A stretch of 31,673 bases of DNA from Glomus cerebriforme. Taxonomy: Eukaryota; Glomeromycota; Glomeromycetes; Glomerales; Glomeraceae. Both the position numbers and the translations under genes were made by a program. Below, piece after piece: positions 8,531 to 19,519 of this stretch. The stretch lies in the NCBI GenBank assembly GCA_003550305.1, contig QKYT01000885.1, positions 1 to 31,673 of the forward strand, in the 5' to 3' direction. A model generated the notes under the pieces. It made no database searches. It was not told the DNA's origin and saw nothing but the letters and a program-made list of their open reading frames with translations. How positions within the stretch are numbered: position 1 is the first letter of the stretch; every line of letters starts with the position of its first letter.

Positions 8531-10031
8531 CATACTCAATGATGGAGACGATCTTCTTGCAACAAAAAAGATTTCAAAATACTTTTCAGACTCATCTCCT
8601 AAAGAACATATCTATGTCATTGTAAAGTTGCCATGTAAATATCTGGTACAGTCTGTGCAAAACATCTTAACGGCTAATTTTTCATCATTTATCTCTGTAA
8701 TATTAACACATATTCATTTTCAGTTCTTAATTTGAAAGAAGCATTATTGTACTCATAACATATTCTCCAAATTGCGTTATCTTGAAGACCACTACTAAGG
8801 CTATTGGTAACCTACTGGCAAGTGTGTAACTTTGGGATGACTTTTTCGATAAAGTGAATCAATTCCGCTTTGACCAACAGCTGATATTTGAGAGGTCGAG
8901 ATTTGATGATAGGTTTATTGTATTAAATGAAGAAAATATTCATAATGCTTTGAATATAAATATTTGTATGACATTGAATGATTTTACAGGATTAGATTAC
9001 ATATATTCAAAGCGTTCTACTGACACTCCTAGCATACCAGATTTCAACTGTCATCTTATAGGTTCATTAATCTTGATGATGGAGATTAAAAAAAAGCATG
9101 TTTTAGAGAATATGGGTGAACTTCCTGAGTTTTATAATATGAGTAAAGGCAAGGATGTAATTCAACAAATCTATAATTATATGAGAGGAAATGAACTTAA
9201 ATATGATATTCTTATCACCTATAATAATCATTAGTTCTTACATTAAAAGCATGCAGAGCTCTGGATCTCAAAAATCCTCCCACTTCAATCTGAAACTCTA
9301 CCTGCACTTAAGGCATATACTTATCTAACTCAATAGGTGAAAGAGAACTCTAAGTCTCCTAAACCTCAAGTAGTAATGCTAATTCAAGAAGGCAATAATT
9401 CATGTACTCTTCGATCATACTCAAAATCTTCTTTCAACTCCTCATTAAATAATTAGGCTTTCAGCATCTCTGCGAACTAACAATTTTCTTCTAATATCCC
9501 TATAGACCAGCAAAATTATAACTTCACAAACTTCAAGTTTAAGAGTATACTAGGTAAGGACAAAGTGAAAAAATGCTACTATGTGAGTTTCGTGATGATA
9601 CAATCACTTTGAAGAGTGTAGACTTATTAATAGTCTCATCATATGTTCTGAAAGAAATGCAAAAAGAAGTTAAGATTTATAAAGACCTAGCCAATATTCA
9701 AGGCAAGTATATTCTAAAACTAGTCTGTTATAGATATTATGAAGGAAGCATGAGTTTTGTTATCAGTATGACCATTACCAGTACTACATTAAATGATCAT
9801 AAAATAATAGAACGGTAGAGATCGAGGGCTATTAAGGAATTAGAAGTAATCTATAAGCATGGTATCCTTCACAATAACATTTTGAAGAAAAATATCTTAA
9901 TTAATGACAATAACAACATCTACCTGATTGACTTCAAGATGACAAGTTAGAAGGACACAAAAAAGAAGAGAAAGCTTTTTGAGGAGAAACAGCTCAAATT
10001 ATCTCAATTGCTAAATAGATATATTGTGTAA
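8510..10031 (+). pseudogene. Crinkler (CRN)-like protein with nuclease-like and kinase-like domains, degenerate
   Basis: Crinklers are modular proteins of oomycetes and some fungi with a ubiquitin-like N-terminal region and variable C-terminal enzyme domains. An N-terminal remnant is at 8520-8640 (LILNDGDDLL, KISKYFSDSSPKEHIYVIVK). A middle part at about 8737-9240 contains PDFNCHL and EIKKKH, consistent with a PD-(D/E)XK nuclease fold. A C-terminal kinase-like part (about 9590-10031) has the glycine-rich region eroded, HNNILKKN where HxD is expected (9870-9890), and DFK in place of DFG (9930-9938). A one-base deletion near 9586 shifts the frame, and TAG/TAA stops replace likely Gln/Trp codons. 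The first exon is missing or replaced by the array. It is inactive. The family assignment is from motif recall, and the kinase part is the safest. Confidence 0.75.
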
Positions 10032-10386
10032 GAATCTATTATTTAATAAATTTCTATATTGCGATTCTAGCTTCTTATAGTTAATAAATATGTATTTTAT
10101 AGATATTCTATAAAGAACATAGGATGAATTTTTAAGTCACATAAATATCAGGTGGTTAGTTAAACTGTAGGATTATACGTTAGCATAGAAAATTCATCAT
10201 GTATCCCAGGCTATATCATAAACATTTGTATTTATTTTTCGCATGTATTAATAAATCACATAATTTTGTGTAAGTTCACCAAAATTTTTTTTAATGATGG
10301 CCCATTATTCAAACTTAATAATAAAATGTACATATATATTAATGGACTATTGAATATTTCATATCTTCTATAAAATATTATTGATC
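10032..10386. other. AT-rich intergenic stretch
   Basis: Nothing recognisable was found between the kinase-like stop and the coiled-coil start. Confidence 0.5.
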
Positions 10387-12674
10387 ATGACATCCAAGTT
10401 TGAATTATTGCGTTAGCATATTACTAAGCTTGAAACTAAAAACACAAAGCTGAGGCAGATTATTGAAAAGAATACCAAACGTGATGCTAAGAATGCTGAA
10501 CATAAGTTCAGAATTGAGAAATTGGAGAAAAATAGTGCAGATATTTCAGATGAGAATGCTGAGCTTAAAGCTGAATTAGCCAAATTAAGATATGATTTCA
10601 ATTCATCTAACTTCATGAAGTCTTAACAACCCCAGCACATCACTAATGAGCAGAACTCATATTCTATTAGAAAAGAAGAGATATCAGAGGTAATGGTTGA
10701 TACTTCACATGATATGCCATCCATAAATGAAGCACCTAGTGCAAATATTAAAATAGTGAATTAAAGAAAAATGAATATATTCTTAGATGAGGTGCATAAG
10801 AAAAGGGTTAGTGATAAGATTAGACAGAAGAATAGGAAAAAGAAATTATTGCGTAAATTAGCCACCCAAAACTCATCTTCTATAACAAAGGACAAAAAAT
10901 CTCAATCACATAAAAAGAAGGGAGTAGAAAATATTATATAGGATATATTTGATTTCACAGTCACTTCAGTACCTGAGAAAGATCAGTCACAAAGTACTTT
11001 GCATATGATCAAAATTTCCATGACAACCTATCACAAAAAATCTGATATGGATAATCCCCCAAATATATTGCAAAATCTAGCCTGCTTAATATAATAAGCA
11101 TAGAATGCAAAAGGTAAAGCAATTTAAGCTAATCAAAAAGAATTATTGTATTGGTGTTCTTATATTATAGAATTTAATAAAAAGACTAAAGAGTTTATGA
11201 TCAAGTATAAAGTTAGCGAGAGAAAAAAGCAAAAAGTATGTATGATTTACAACAATCTTACTGAACTCCTCTCTCCTAGTATTAAATATAACACAATAGT
11301 AAAACAAACTCAGAGAATAAGAAACATATACAAATTATTTGAGAAAATAGGAATTGATAAAATCAGGTATATCACAATGTATAGTGCGAATTCTTTATCA
11401 GAATTATCTAATAATCAATTTCAAACTATTATTAATTATTTCTCCAACTGAATTACCAGATAATCAAGAAGACTTTATTCTTGATTCTGAAGAGGAAATT
11501 ACAAATGACCAGACTGATGTATTGGAGGTAGTTTCAGCTGAAATAAGCATCCCAACTGTATCTATTCCATTAACCCATATTTCTAATTCTTCAGGTCCAG
11601 TCAATATGCTGGTTATCCCATATGATGCTCATACTCTTTATATTAATATGACTTTGAAAGAAAATCCCTACCTATTCTTATTCAATAGTAACAGACATAA
11701 TGATGGGTATGAATTTAAAAATTCTGGCTTATGTCCCAGATGTGAAAAAGAGTACAGGTAATTGGCCGATGCATAAAGAATTCTTACTAAATTAAGTGCT
11801 AGTCCTCATTAAATAAAAAAGAAATCTAAATAAATACTCTATCAAAAAGATTTTATCAGAAATGTCTAAACCAACTTATAACCAATCCTATTTTTATAAC
11901 AAGATATTAATCAATTTTTTAATCAATATAGAGAATTTAATAATGAAAATTTTAACTATTATGGGATTACTGATGAGATATTATGCCAATTATGCAAATT
12001 AGATCATGATAATGAAGAAAGTATAGAAGGTACATATAAAACTGGATCTTATTTTATTAAATGTGAACAGTATGAAATTGAGATATAGTAACTGCATAAT
12101 CAGACTATATTTCTAACTAATACTATTGTGATATTTTTTTACTATTACCTAATTAGATTGATTTGCAATTATAGAAAAAAACAACATGATCAAGTCCGAT
12201 AAAATACATGCTTCCAAACATCTTGATTGGCATACTAAATTAACTGGTTTGTTAAATATTTTGACAGATAAGATTTGTTCCAATTTATACAAAAAATATA
12301 CTGTATATAAAAAAGAAATAGGACTTGAGCTATGGCAACTATCAGAAGCCCACCTTCTCATAAATTTGAAGTCAAAAAATAGAGTATCCTATTTATCTTT
12401 TTCTGAGCAATATGAAGAAAAAGGGTCTATCATTTTTGAAGCCAAATCCAATTCAGAATTAATTATCAAATCTGTTTTAGAGCACTTCTCATACTTGAAA
12501 TTAGATTTAGAGGAATTGATAATTATAATTTTGCATCACTTCAGCCATAAAGCTCATCATGTCCTATTTGCAATAGAAAACATGGGAATTATAGATTATA
12601 TAGCTAATAATATAAAAATGAAATGGAATATTGTCTTACTTGCTTCACTTCAAGCAATAAATTTAAATTTGTGA
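10387..12674 (+). pseudogene. Coiled-coil / zinc-knuckle protein of unknown function, degenerate
   Basis: The ATG at 10387 opens a heptad-rich N-terminus (SKFELLR, LEKNSADISDENAELKAEL) typical of a long coiled coil. It is followed by a basic segment (FLDEVHKKRVSDKIRQK, near 10777) and a conserved-looking block WCSYIIEFNKKTKEF at 11152. All this is in one frame to 11451 with six or more TAA/TAG stops. The frame then shifts by one and continues 11440-12090 with an acidic linker and two CxxC pairs (CPRCEKE near 11735, LCQLCKLDHD near 11990). There are about eight more TAA stops. A last part (12186-12674) follows another shift. I recall similar proteins as an expanded, uncharacterised family in Rhizophagus. 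The CxxC pairs could bind zinc. Function is unknown. Confidence 0.65.
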
Positions 12675-13263
12675 TCGTAACATAGAAATTCTGTCATGTG
12701 AGACTAATCACCTGAAATGTGCAGTATAATATTAGAAAAATGCTAGTCAAATTAGAGATTTTTTACAATCAAGAGGTAGAACTGTGTGATGTGAGATTTA
12801 GCATTTTTTTTGTCATCAGGACTAATACCTAGTTTCCATTTCAAGAATCTCATTACTAATCATGAATGCAAATAAATAAAATGAACTATTAGATTAGGAT
12901 AATGGTACAATAAACATAGCAAGTATTAGAAAGTAGATAGAATAGACACAATAAGACTTTATTTTTATCATGTATCATTATATCAAGTGAAGCTGTATCA
13001 TGATTTAAGATCTGATATGTACTTTTTATTTACAATTAATAAAGCAAAGGTGCATTAAGCACAATATATTTACATGATAATATTTCACATAGTATGGTTG
13101 TAACCTTGTAGAAATTAAGGGATTTGTATTTGCATCCCATTTAATAAATACGCAGTATAATATTTGGAAAAATTATTGCCAAGATGATTGCTGTGTAATA
13201 TAAAAAAAAACTAATTATAACATCTTGTAGACACATAATATTCTTGAACTTTCTTGCAGATAC
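12675..13263. other. No gene recognised
   Basis: AT-rich sequence. A short phrase, GCAGTATAATATT, occurs at about 12720 and 13151 with similar followers, a weak direct repeat. No coding pattern was seen on either strand. Confidence 0.4.
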
Positions 13264-14015
13264 TTATATAATAATAATAAAAGACCCCTTTGTTGATCCA
13301 AGAGACATGATCCCATATGGTTAGTGATTAAAACTTTTATTATGTCTTTGAGTAAATTCATTGATCTGATTTTCCATGATACCATCATAATTCTCTAAAG
13401 ATTTATTTCAAATTCGATTCTTGGATAATTACAAATCATATAAAAAGAAGGCAAGACAGTTAATAAACCCTTTTATCTGTTTTGCACAAATATAAGCAAA
13501 AATCAAACTAATAAAATCTACAAACTTACTAATATTTACATTGTTAATATTCATAACCAAATAAATAAGATTGTTTGCAAAGTAATTATAAGGTAGGTTG
13601 GTTATTATTTGACTAGCTTCTTGAAACATATCATCATGATCTTAATCAATTTTCTGCTATAGATGTTCTAAAATAAAATGGATATATTGCTCTTCTTGTT
13701 ATATATTGGCATTTTGAGAAAATCACTGATTATCATCACGCATACAATAGACGCAGTGAAATTATTCACATGAATCTCGTCATATGCCTTAATTTCTTTC
13801 AAGAAATAATGTTTTATGTGTTTTGGAGAGATATAGATAGACAAAACTGTAAATATGGGTAAAATAATTTATTTCAGAAAGGAGTGAGAATTAAGTAATT
13901 AGTAATAGAAGTAGAAACAAATTAGTTATAGATATTTTTTGTAAATGTGACTCACATTAAATGGCCTAGGATCTGCGTATTCCCTCCCTCTTTGATAGCA
14001 TCATTTTTTGCTTAC
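13264..14015 (-). pseudogene. Eroded intron-containing gene, unknown (weak Bcl-2/BH1 resemblance)
   Basis: On the minus strand a short exon ends at 13956. A likely 109-bp intron follows (13955 down to 13847: GTGAGT donor, TTTACAG acceptor). Exon 2 then reads ISPKHIKHYFLKEIKAYDE, and after a shift EEQYIHFILEHL, DDMFQEASQIITNLPYNYF, and INNVNISKFVDFISLIFAY. It continues in the same frame through stops to ENYDGIMENQINEF. The persistence of one frame and the intron argue for a real former gene. The segment NISKFVDFISLIFAY followed by a C-terminal W-less block loosely resembles the BH1-BH2 layout of Bcl-2 proteins, but key residues differ and I do not assign it. Confidence 0.4.
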
Positions 14016-14474
14016 TTTTCTAATATTTTCTGATTTATTATATCTAAAAAATCAATTAATAAAGTTTTATCTACTTTACACATTCACGTAGAGAAATTAA
14101 TTGTGCACTAATGATTGGCAAATTGTAATGAGTGTGATGATGATGTTTTATTAAATCAATCAGCTATCAACTGATATATCACATTCTTTTTTTGTTATAA
14201 ACATATAAACATAACCTTGCTCTTCAGCTCATGTCAAACAAAATGTATGAGTATTTTAATCATAAATCCTTTGAATGATCCATTCAAGGATTCTTGAATG
14301 AATGTGAATTAGAGCCACTAAAAAAAATTTGACTGTTATTTAAAGTGTTTTGAGAAGATTGCGAATAGTGAAGAAGGAAAAAGGAGTAAAAAAGCAAAGA
14401 ACTTATTTGATAAATATAAAAAAGTGAATATTAAGGTTTTTTTTTGTTATAAAATGAAGAAAATTGGTGGCTTG
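14016..14474. other. No gene recognised
   Basis: AT-rich sequence with scattered short open frames and no motif. It ends where the 66-bp repeat begins. Confidence 0.4.
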
Positions 14475-14480
14475 ACGAGG

Positions 14481-14665
14481 ACCTATTAGCTTCTCGTTAT
14501 TCAAAACTACTAGTTGAGTCACGAAGCTGGTGTTGGGGCACAAGCAACCTACTAGCTTGTCTGTTATTCAAGATTATTAGTTAACCTAACACTAGTCCCA
14601 TTAGGCATAGGCAATCTACTAGCTTGTCTGTTGTTAAAGACTATTAGTTGACTCAATAGGATGGA
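14481..14665. repeat. 66-bp tandem repeat, three copies
   Basis: Copies start at about 14481, 14547 and 14614. Each opens with A(C/T)CTA(C/T)TAGCTT and continues CTGTTATTCAAGATTATTAGTT. Each carries CTACTAG-like and ACTAGTTG-like half-sites in opposite orientation. Copies are more GC-rich than the surroundings. No gene crosses them. Confidence 0.75.
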
Positions 14666-14732
14666 ATGGAAAATCTAATTGAGCCGGGTGTATTACTTGA
14701 ATATATTTTTAATTTCCAAATTCTCTATGCAG

Positions 14733-16141
14733 AACGGTAAGCTGGATTGCAAAAAAGCAAAAGAATGGAATGAAGAGCACACTAGTGAGCATAGATCAAC
14801 CTTGGTTCATATAAACAATCTATCATTTGGGATTAAGGAAATGTGTCAGAAAGTTTAACTGCATATAAAAATAAAAAAAGACTAACATCTGTAGAAAAAG
14901 TAGTCTTCCAATATGGTGTTTCAAATATTATAAATTTGTCAACATATACAAGAAGTTGGTTTACTTTCACTGATAGAAAATTTATGACCAAAAATTATGA
15001 AACATTGATTAAAATTCCTGAGTTGTCTGACAAAGTTAATACATTTATTTCAGATGTTGAAAAGGTTAGTACTTTGACTTGATTTTTGTTTGCCATATGC
15101 TTTTTATCTTACACATTTATTTTATAGATGGTACACCAAGGCAGATCAGATGCCGCTTTCAAACTATGTGCTGAAAAGTTTGCTAATTTGCAAGTTAATA
15201 GTTGCATCAATAAGATCAGCAAGATTTACAGCGAATTGTGTGTATTACCTCTTTTTAACCCATCCAAGCTGTTTGTAAATTCCAACTCATTAAATATGTA
15301 CAATAGTTTTTATAAAACAATAGATGAAAATGATATACTGGAATGTGATTTGATAGGACACACAAAAATAGATATTATTGTTAAGGCATATTTTTATATT
15401 GTAAATGGGTTGAGTAAAAATCTTGAGATCTGCCAAAAATGGTAAGTTAACATATTTTTTAGTTTTGTGACCTGAATATTGTATAATAACTATCTTTATA
15501 TGTATTAAAGGTGAATCATTCTGCCTCTTAAGTAAGTCTACAAATTTTACCAAAGGTAAAAAATATGATGTTCATTTTTTGTCTTCATTGGAAATGGATT
15601 TGGGGGAGTGAGAGTTTGCGATGCATGCCACTGCTGATAAGATGATCTCTAATTGATACCGTTCTTGCCATATCAATCAATCAATTCTGAATAGTTTATT
15701 GAGGCTTGATTGAAAAGACGAACGGGTAAATTCAATAAAGGTTTCTTTCATCCAGTTTGCTGGGATTAATGGCCAGATGTTAATAGAAGATCAAATGAAC
15801 AGGTTCTATGTCATCTTTCTGGGACAAAAGTTTTAATTGTCCACCAAGCTTGTTCAAATTGAGAAGCTGAAATTATCCATAAAAATTACTAAATATGTCA
15901 TGATAAGATCTATTCTTTTTTTTCTTTTTCTCATTAGAAGTTTATTTATCTAAGTAAACTACTATTTATATAGGACATGTACAAAGAAACTAGCAATCTG
16001 GTAAATAACCTGGAGGTCAGTTATCATAAATTTGATACTATTTTCAAGATCGATGAGCCTGACATAAGTATATCTGTAAATTACAAATTCTGCATTTGCG
16101 ATCCATGGTAGATTCCAAAAAAACAAAAGCAACAAAAATAA
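14733..16141 (+). pseudogene. Multi-exon gene remnant, unknown function
   Basis: Exon A begins after TATGCAG (14724-14732) and reads NGKLDCKKAKEWNEEH, TLVHINNL. A frameshift at about 14845 leads into LTAYKNKKRLTSVEKVV and RSWFTFTDRKFMTKNYETL. A clean 62-bp intron (15066-15127, GTTAGT to TTATAG) joins ISDVEK to MVHQGRSDAAFKLCAEKF in phase. That exon continues through LECDLIGHTKIDIIVKAYF to KW at 15445. Later exons are worn: ESFCLLSKSTNFTKGKKYDV (from about 15515), FIQFAGINGQMLIEDQMNRF (near 15755), and DMYKETSNLVNNLEVSYHKF to KFCICDPW (15974-16110). Retained introns show it is not a processed copy. The downstream segment carries TGA/TAA stops. I do not recognise a domain. Confidence 0.55.
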
Positions 16142-16733
16142 GGAGATGATTATATTTTAATTAGTCTTGACCATTTCCAATTGTAATTTTAACTTCTACG
16201 TAATATACCAAAATAATTTGTATAATAGCATTTACCATAAATTAGTATAAATTGAAAAAATTAATTAATAAAGTTCATATCAGTTTCGGTCTTAGCAAAA
16301 GTGATCAGCGTAAACTATTGCTCACATGCATGTAATCTACCAGCTTGAATCTTTCATTTAAACTAATGTATCAGAGCATTTTTCAGATCTAACGTAAAAA
16401 ATTTTGAGGATTAGTGTTATTATTGCGTCACAGTTATGTGATACTATTCTGGCTCAGAACATCCTCATCACTAATATTAGGATTTTTTACTTTCATTTTT
16501 TCTTAGCCAACCACTCCTTTCTCATATATTGCTTTACAAAAATATAATAAAGATTTAAGGTGTTTTCCTAGGTAAACGTGATTACTTTTATTTTGAATTT
16601 TTTAAATATGCACAAGTGATCAGAGCTCCGATTGGTAACGGTAATTACCGAACTGAACTGATTGGTTTCAGTATCAGATTGGTATCAGTTTTGTGATTTA
16701 CCGAACTGAATCCTTTGGTAAATATACTGATCG
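16142..16733. other. Gene-free stretch ending in ACCGAACTGA repeats
   Basis: No coding remnant was found. The last 100 bp (about 16633-16733) carry a perfect palindrome, CGGTAATTACCG, and two copies of TTACCGAACTGAA with GATTGGTWTCAGT phrases between them. This is clearly repetitive and probably the edge of an element that the assembly could not resolve. Confidence 0.5.
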
Positions 16734-17463
16734 NNNNNNNNNNNNNNNNNNNNNNNNNNNNNNNNNNNNNNNNNNNNNNNNNNNNNNNNNNNNNNNNNNN
16801 NNNNNNNNNNNNNNNNNNNNNNNNNNNNNNNNNNNNNNNNNNNNNNNNNNNNNNNNNNNNNNNNNNNNNNNNNNNNNNNNNNNNNNNNNNNNNNNNNNNN
16901 NNNNNNNNNNNNNNNNNNNNNNNNNNNNNNNNNNNNNNNNNNNNNNNNNNNNNNNNNNNNNNNNNNNNNNNNNNNNNNNNNNNNNNNNNNNNNNNNNNNN
17001 NNNNNNNNNNNNNNNNNNNNNNNNNNNNNNNNNNNNNNNNNNNNNNNNNNNNNNNNNNNNNNNNNNNNNNNNNNNNNNNNNNNNNNNNNNNNNNNNNNNN
17101 NNNNNNNNNNNNNNNNNNNNNNNNNNNNNNNNNNNNNNNNNNNNNNNNNNNNNNNNNNNNNNNNNNNNNNNNNNNNNNNNNNNNNNNNNNNNNNNNNNNN
17201 NNNNNNNNNNNNNNNNNNNNNNNNNNNNNNNNNNNNNNNNNNNNNNNNNNNNNNNNNNNNNNNNNNNNNNNNNNNNNNNNNNNNNNNNNNNNNNNNNNNN
17301 NNNNNNNNNNNNNNNNNNNNNNNNNNNNNNNNNNNNNNNNNNNNNNNNNNNNNNNNNNNNNNNNNNNNNNNNNNNNNNNNNNNNNNNNNNNNNNNNNNNN
17401 NNNNNNNNNNNNNNNNNNNNNNNNNNNNNNNNNNNNNNNNNNNNNNNNNNNNNNNNNNNNNNN
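16734..17463. other. Assembly gap (730 N)
   Basis: 730 undetermined bases. Repeat-like sequence abuts it on the left, so a repeat collapse is likely. Open frames spanning the gap are meaningless. Confidence 0.99.
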
Positions 17464-17699
17464 TATTTTACAGGTTATATATTTGTATTTTTTCTAATAA
17501 TATTTTATTTGAATTCTACTAATTATTACAGATAGTAATCAAAATTATTTAGCCAGTTTGTTTTACTAAAATTATGTAGATTATCACATGTTGATGTAAT
17601 ATAAATAGCATGTGATTTTGTATTTATAATCATGATAAATAACTTTAATGCTTTATATTTTTTTAAATGCTTTGAAATATGAAACCATATAACATATAA

Positions 17700-18753
17700 A
17701 TTTTATGACTTGAACAATGAAAATTTTAAAAAAATTTAGAAATCAAAGACTCTCAAATCTCATAAGGTAAAAGATATAAAAACTCCTCCTTTAACATTGA
17801 TTCCTATCTCTAAGAAGGAAAAGCAAAGCTCAAAGTTCCCATCACAAGGTGAATAATCCCGCCTAGAAAAAAATATTGATAAACATTATCGAGAAGGTAC
17901 TTAATGAAAAGTTTGGCATTATTACAACCTCCTTCACCCGCAAAATGGTGATTCTAAAATATCAGCTGATTCTGAGGATGATGAGTTCATCAATGACCCC
18001 ATGGAAATAGATTTCATTCAGAGAAAAGAACCCGTCACAGATGTTGTCACTGTTAAATGTAAAATTAAGCATCTAGTGATTCTGGCGAGTACAGTTGATC
18101 CTAGTACTAATTTTCCAATCATGTCTGAGGATATATCTAAATGATCAAAGCTAGAAATTGATGCAAAAGAAAAATATGATCTTAGAGGCATTGCTTCTAC
18201 TCCCATAGAGTCGCTTGGAATTGTTAGAAATGTTCTAGTAAATTTTACTCCCAGATGATACTATATATACTGATTTTGCTGTAGTTAAGTATCCTAAGCC
18301 GATGCTGATCTTACCCAACACACTTCTTGATAAATATAATTATGATTTACTTGCATCAAAGCGAAAATTGAGACTAGAGTGTAATAGTAAGGGATTTTTT
18401 ATCCCAATTAATATGTATAAGGTCAAGAACAAGCTCGAGGTAAACTGTGTGACTACTACTTCTGAATGTGATAGTTTCTTGACCCCAGACAAAGTTTTTC
18501 AAGACTTGCAGGACTTGCAAAACTTAATGATGAATTAAAAAAAAGTGAGTATGAGGAGTTCAAAAAAATGCTATATATCACTTTCAAGTATAATGCAGAA
18601 ATTAATAAGTATTGTGAAAGATTACAGACATGCTATAATAAACTTCTTAAAGAATAAGCAAGTTATTTTTCTAATATATTCTTCATATTCGCTATAGTTT
18701 TTATGCTTCTTTCAGCTATCTTCTCATGCAATGCAGGGATCGGTTGGATCTGA
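17700..18753 (+). pseudogene. Retropepsin-like aspartic protease pseudogene with coiled-coil and membrane tail
   Basis: An acidic lead (SADSEDDEFINDPMEIDF, near 17965) precedes a retropepsin-like core. The core runs VTVKCKIKHLVI, then VDPSTNFPIMSED, where an active enzyme would have DSGA or DTGA at 18097-18108, then YDLRGIASTPIESLGIVRN. A frameshift near 18255 leads into TDFAVVKYPKPMLIL and NTLLDKYNYDLLASKRKL. A second shift near 18515 leads to a coiled-coil part (LNDELKKSEYEEFKKML) and, after a TAA, a hydrophobic segment ending at 18753 (SNIFFIFAIVFMLLSAIF). The catalytic triplet is destroyed. Single-domain retropepsin-like proteins occur both in retrotransposon polyproteins and as domesticated genes. 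No RT or integrase is adjacent. Confidence 0.6.
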
Positions 18754-18903
18754 ACAGTGGAATTAACTCTGCTAAGGTAGATTTAAACTTCAATTTCTTC
18801 CCTCCAGTTTTTTTTGCCTTCTCACCTTCTTCTAAAACTGAATCAATAGATTGCTAGGCTCTATCTTAACATCATGTATTTGTTTTTCCAGGAGTTTCAG
18901 AAA

Positions 18904-19519
18904 CATGTAGTGTATGATTGTCTTTGTATGTAGTGTAGGGTATGTATGGTTGATTAATTTCCATACATGTATGGTTAGAAAATTTTTAAATTCCATACAT
19001 GTATAGCCATATATGTATGAATTAAATTATGATAAAAAAAATATAACACCAAACTTTTTTATTTTTAATGTTAAGAAAACCTGTTCATCAGGAGATTCAC
19101 TCTCAGATATTATTTCATCTTCAGATATAGTTTCAATATCAGAAAGAATAATTGTATTTATATTAGACATAATCAAAATTTTAAAAGGATAAATGTTATT
19201 AAAAGAGAAATGTAAATATAATAAGATGCGAAAAAGAAAAGTAAATATAATAAGACGCGTTAGTACAATTGCTTCTGATCTTTATTTATTAATATAAATA
19301 TCATATAAAAATTAGGAATGAATAAAAAAGGTTTAATTGCGAATTTCTAATACAAAATGCACAAATAAATATAATTCTAACACTACATACATATATGGTA
19401 AATTAGACATTATTCATATATGTATGGTAAGTGAGATATTGTTCATATATATATATGTATGGAAATAAATCAAACTATACTCACCCTACACTACAAATAA
19501 GACAACCATATACTACATG
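18904..19519. mobile_element. Deleted inverted-repeat element, possibly hAT-like (616 bp)
   Basis: The ends CATGTAGTGTATGATTGTCTT (from 18904) and the complement of the sequence ending at 19519 match for about 70 bp with few differences. A shared internal block is TGTAGTGTAGGGT, followed by ATTTCCATACAT. Subterminal CATACATGTATGG-type palindromic motifs recur at 18961, 18992, 19385, 19413 and 19450. Inside lies a 48-codon minus-strand frame. No 8-bp target duplication was found, so the hAT label rests only on the acidic N-terminal peptide and the layout. Confidence 0.6.
19027..19170 (-). pseudogene. Short acidic peptide, remnant of an element-encoded protein
   Basis: A 47-residue frame begins MSNINTIILSDIET, is rich in Asp/Glu/Ser (SEDEIISESESPDE), then FLTLKIKKFGV, and stops against the left inverted repeat. 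It could be the first part of a transposase left after internal deletion. No zinc finger or catalytic block remains. Too short for certainty. Confidence 0.35.

Noticed and set aside
11440..12095. Reassigned genetic code (TAA/TAG = Gln)
   Set aside because: Catalytic residues are lost in several families, TAG also replaces Trp (TGG) in the Crinkler-like and helicase remnants, and frameshifts occur. Transition decay explains all of this.
16693..17535. Open frames across the gap
   Set aside because: They exist only because undetermined bases contain no stops.
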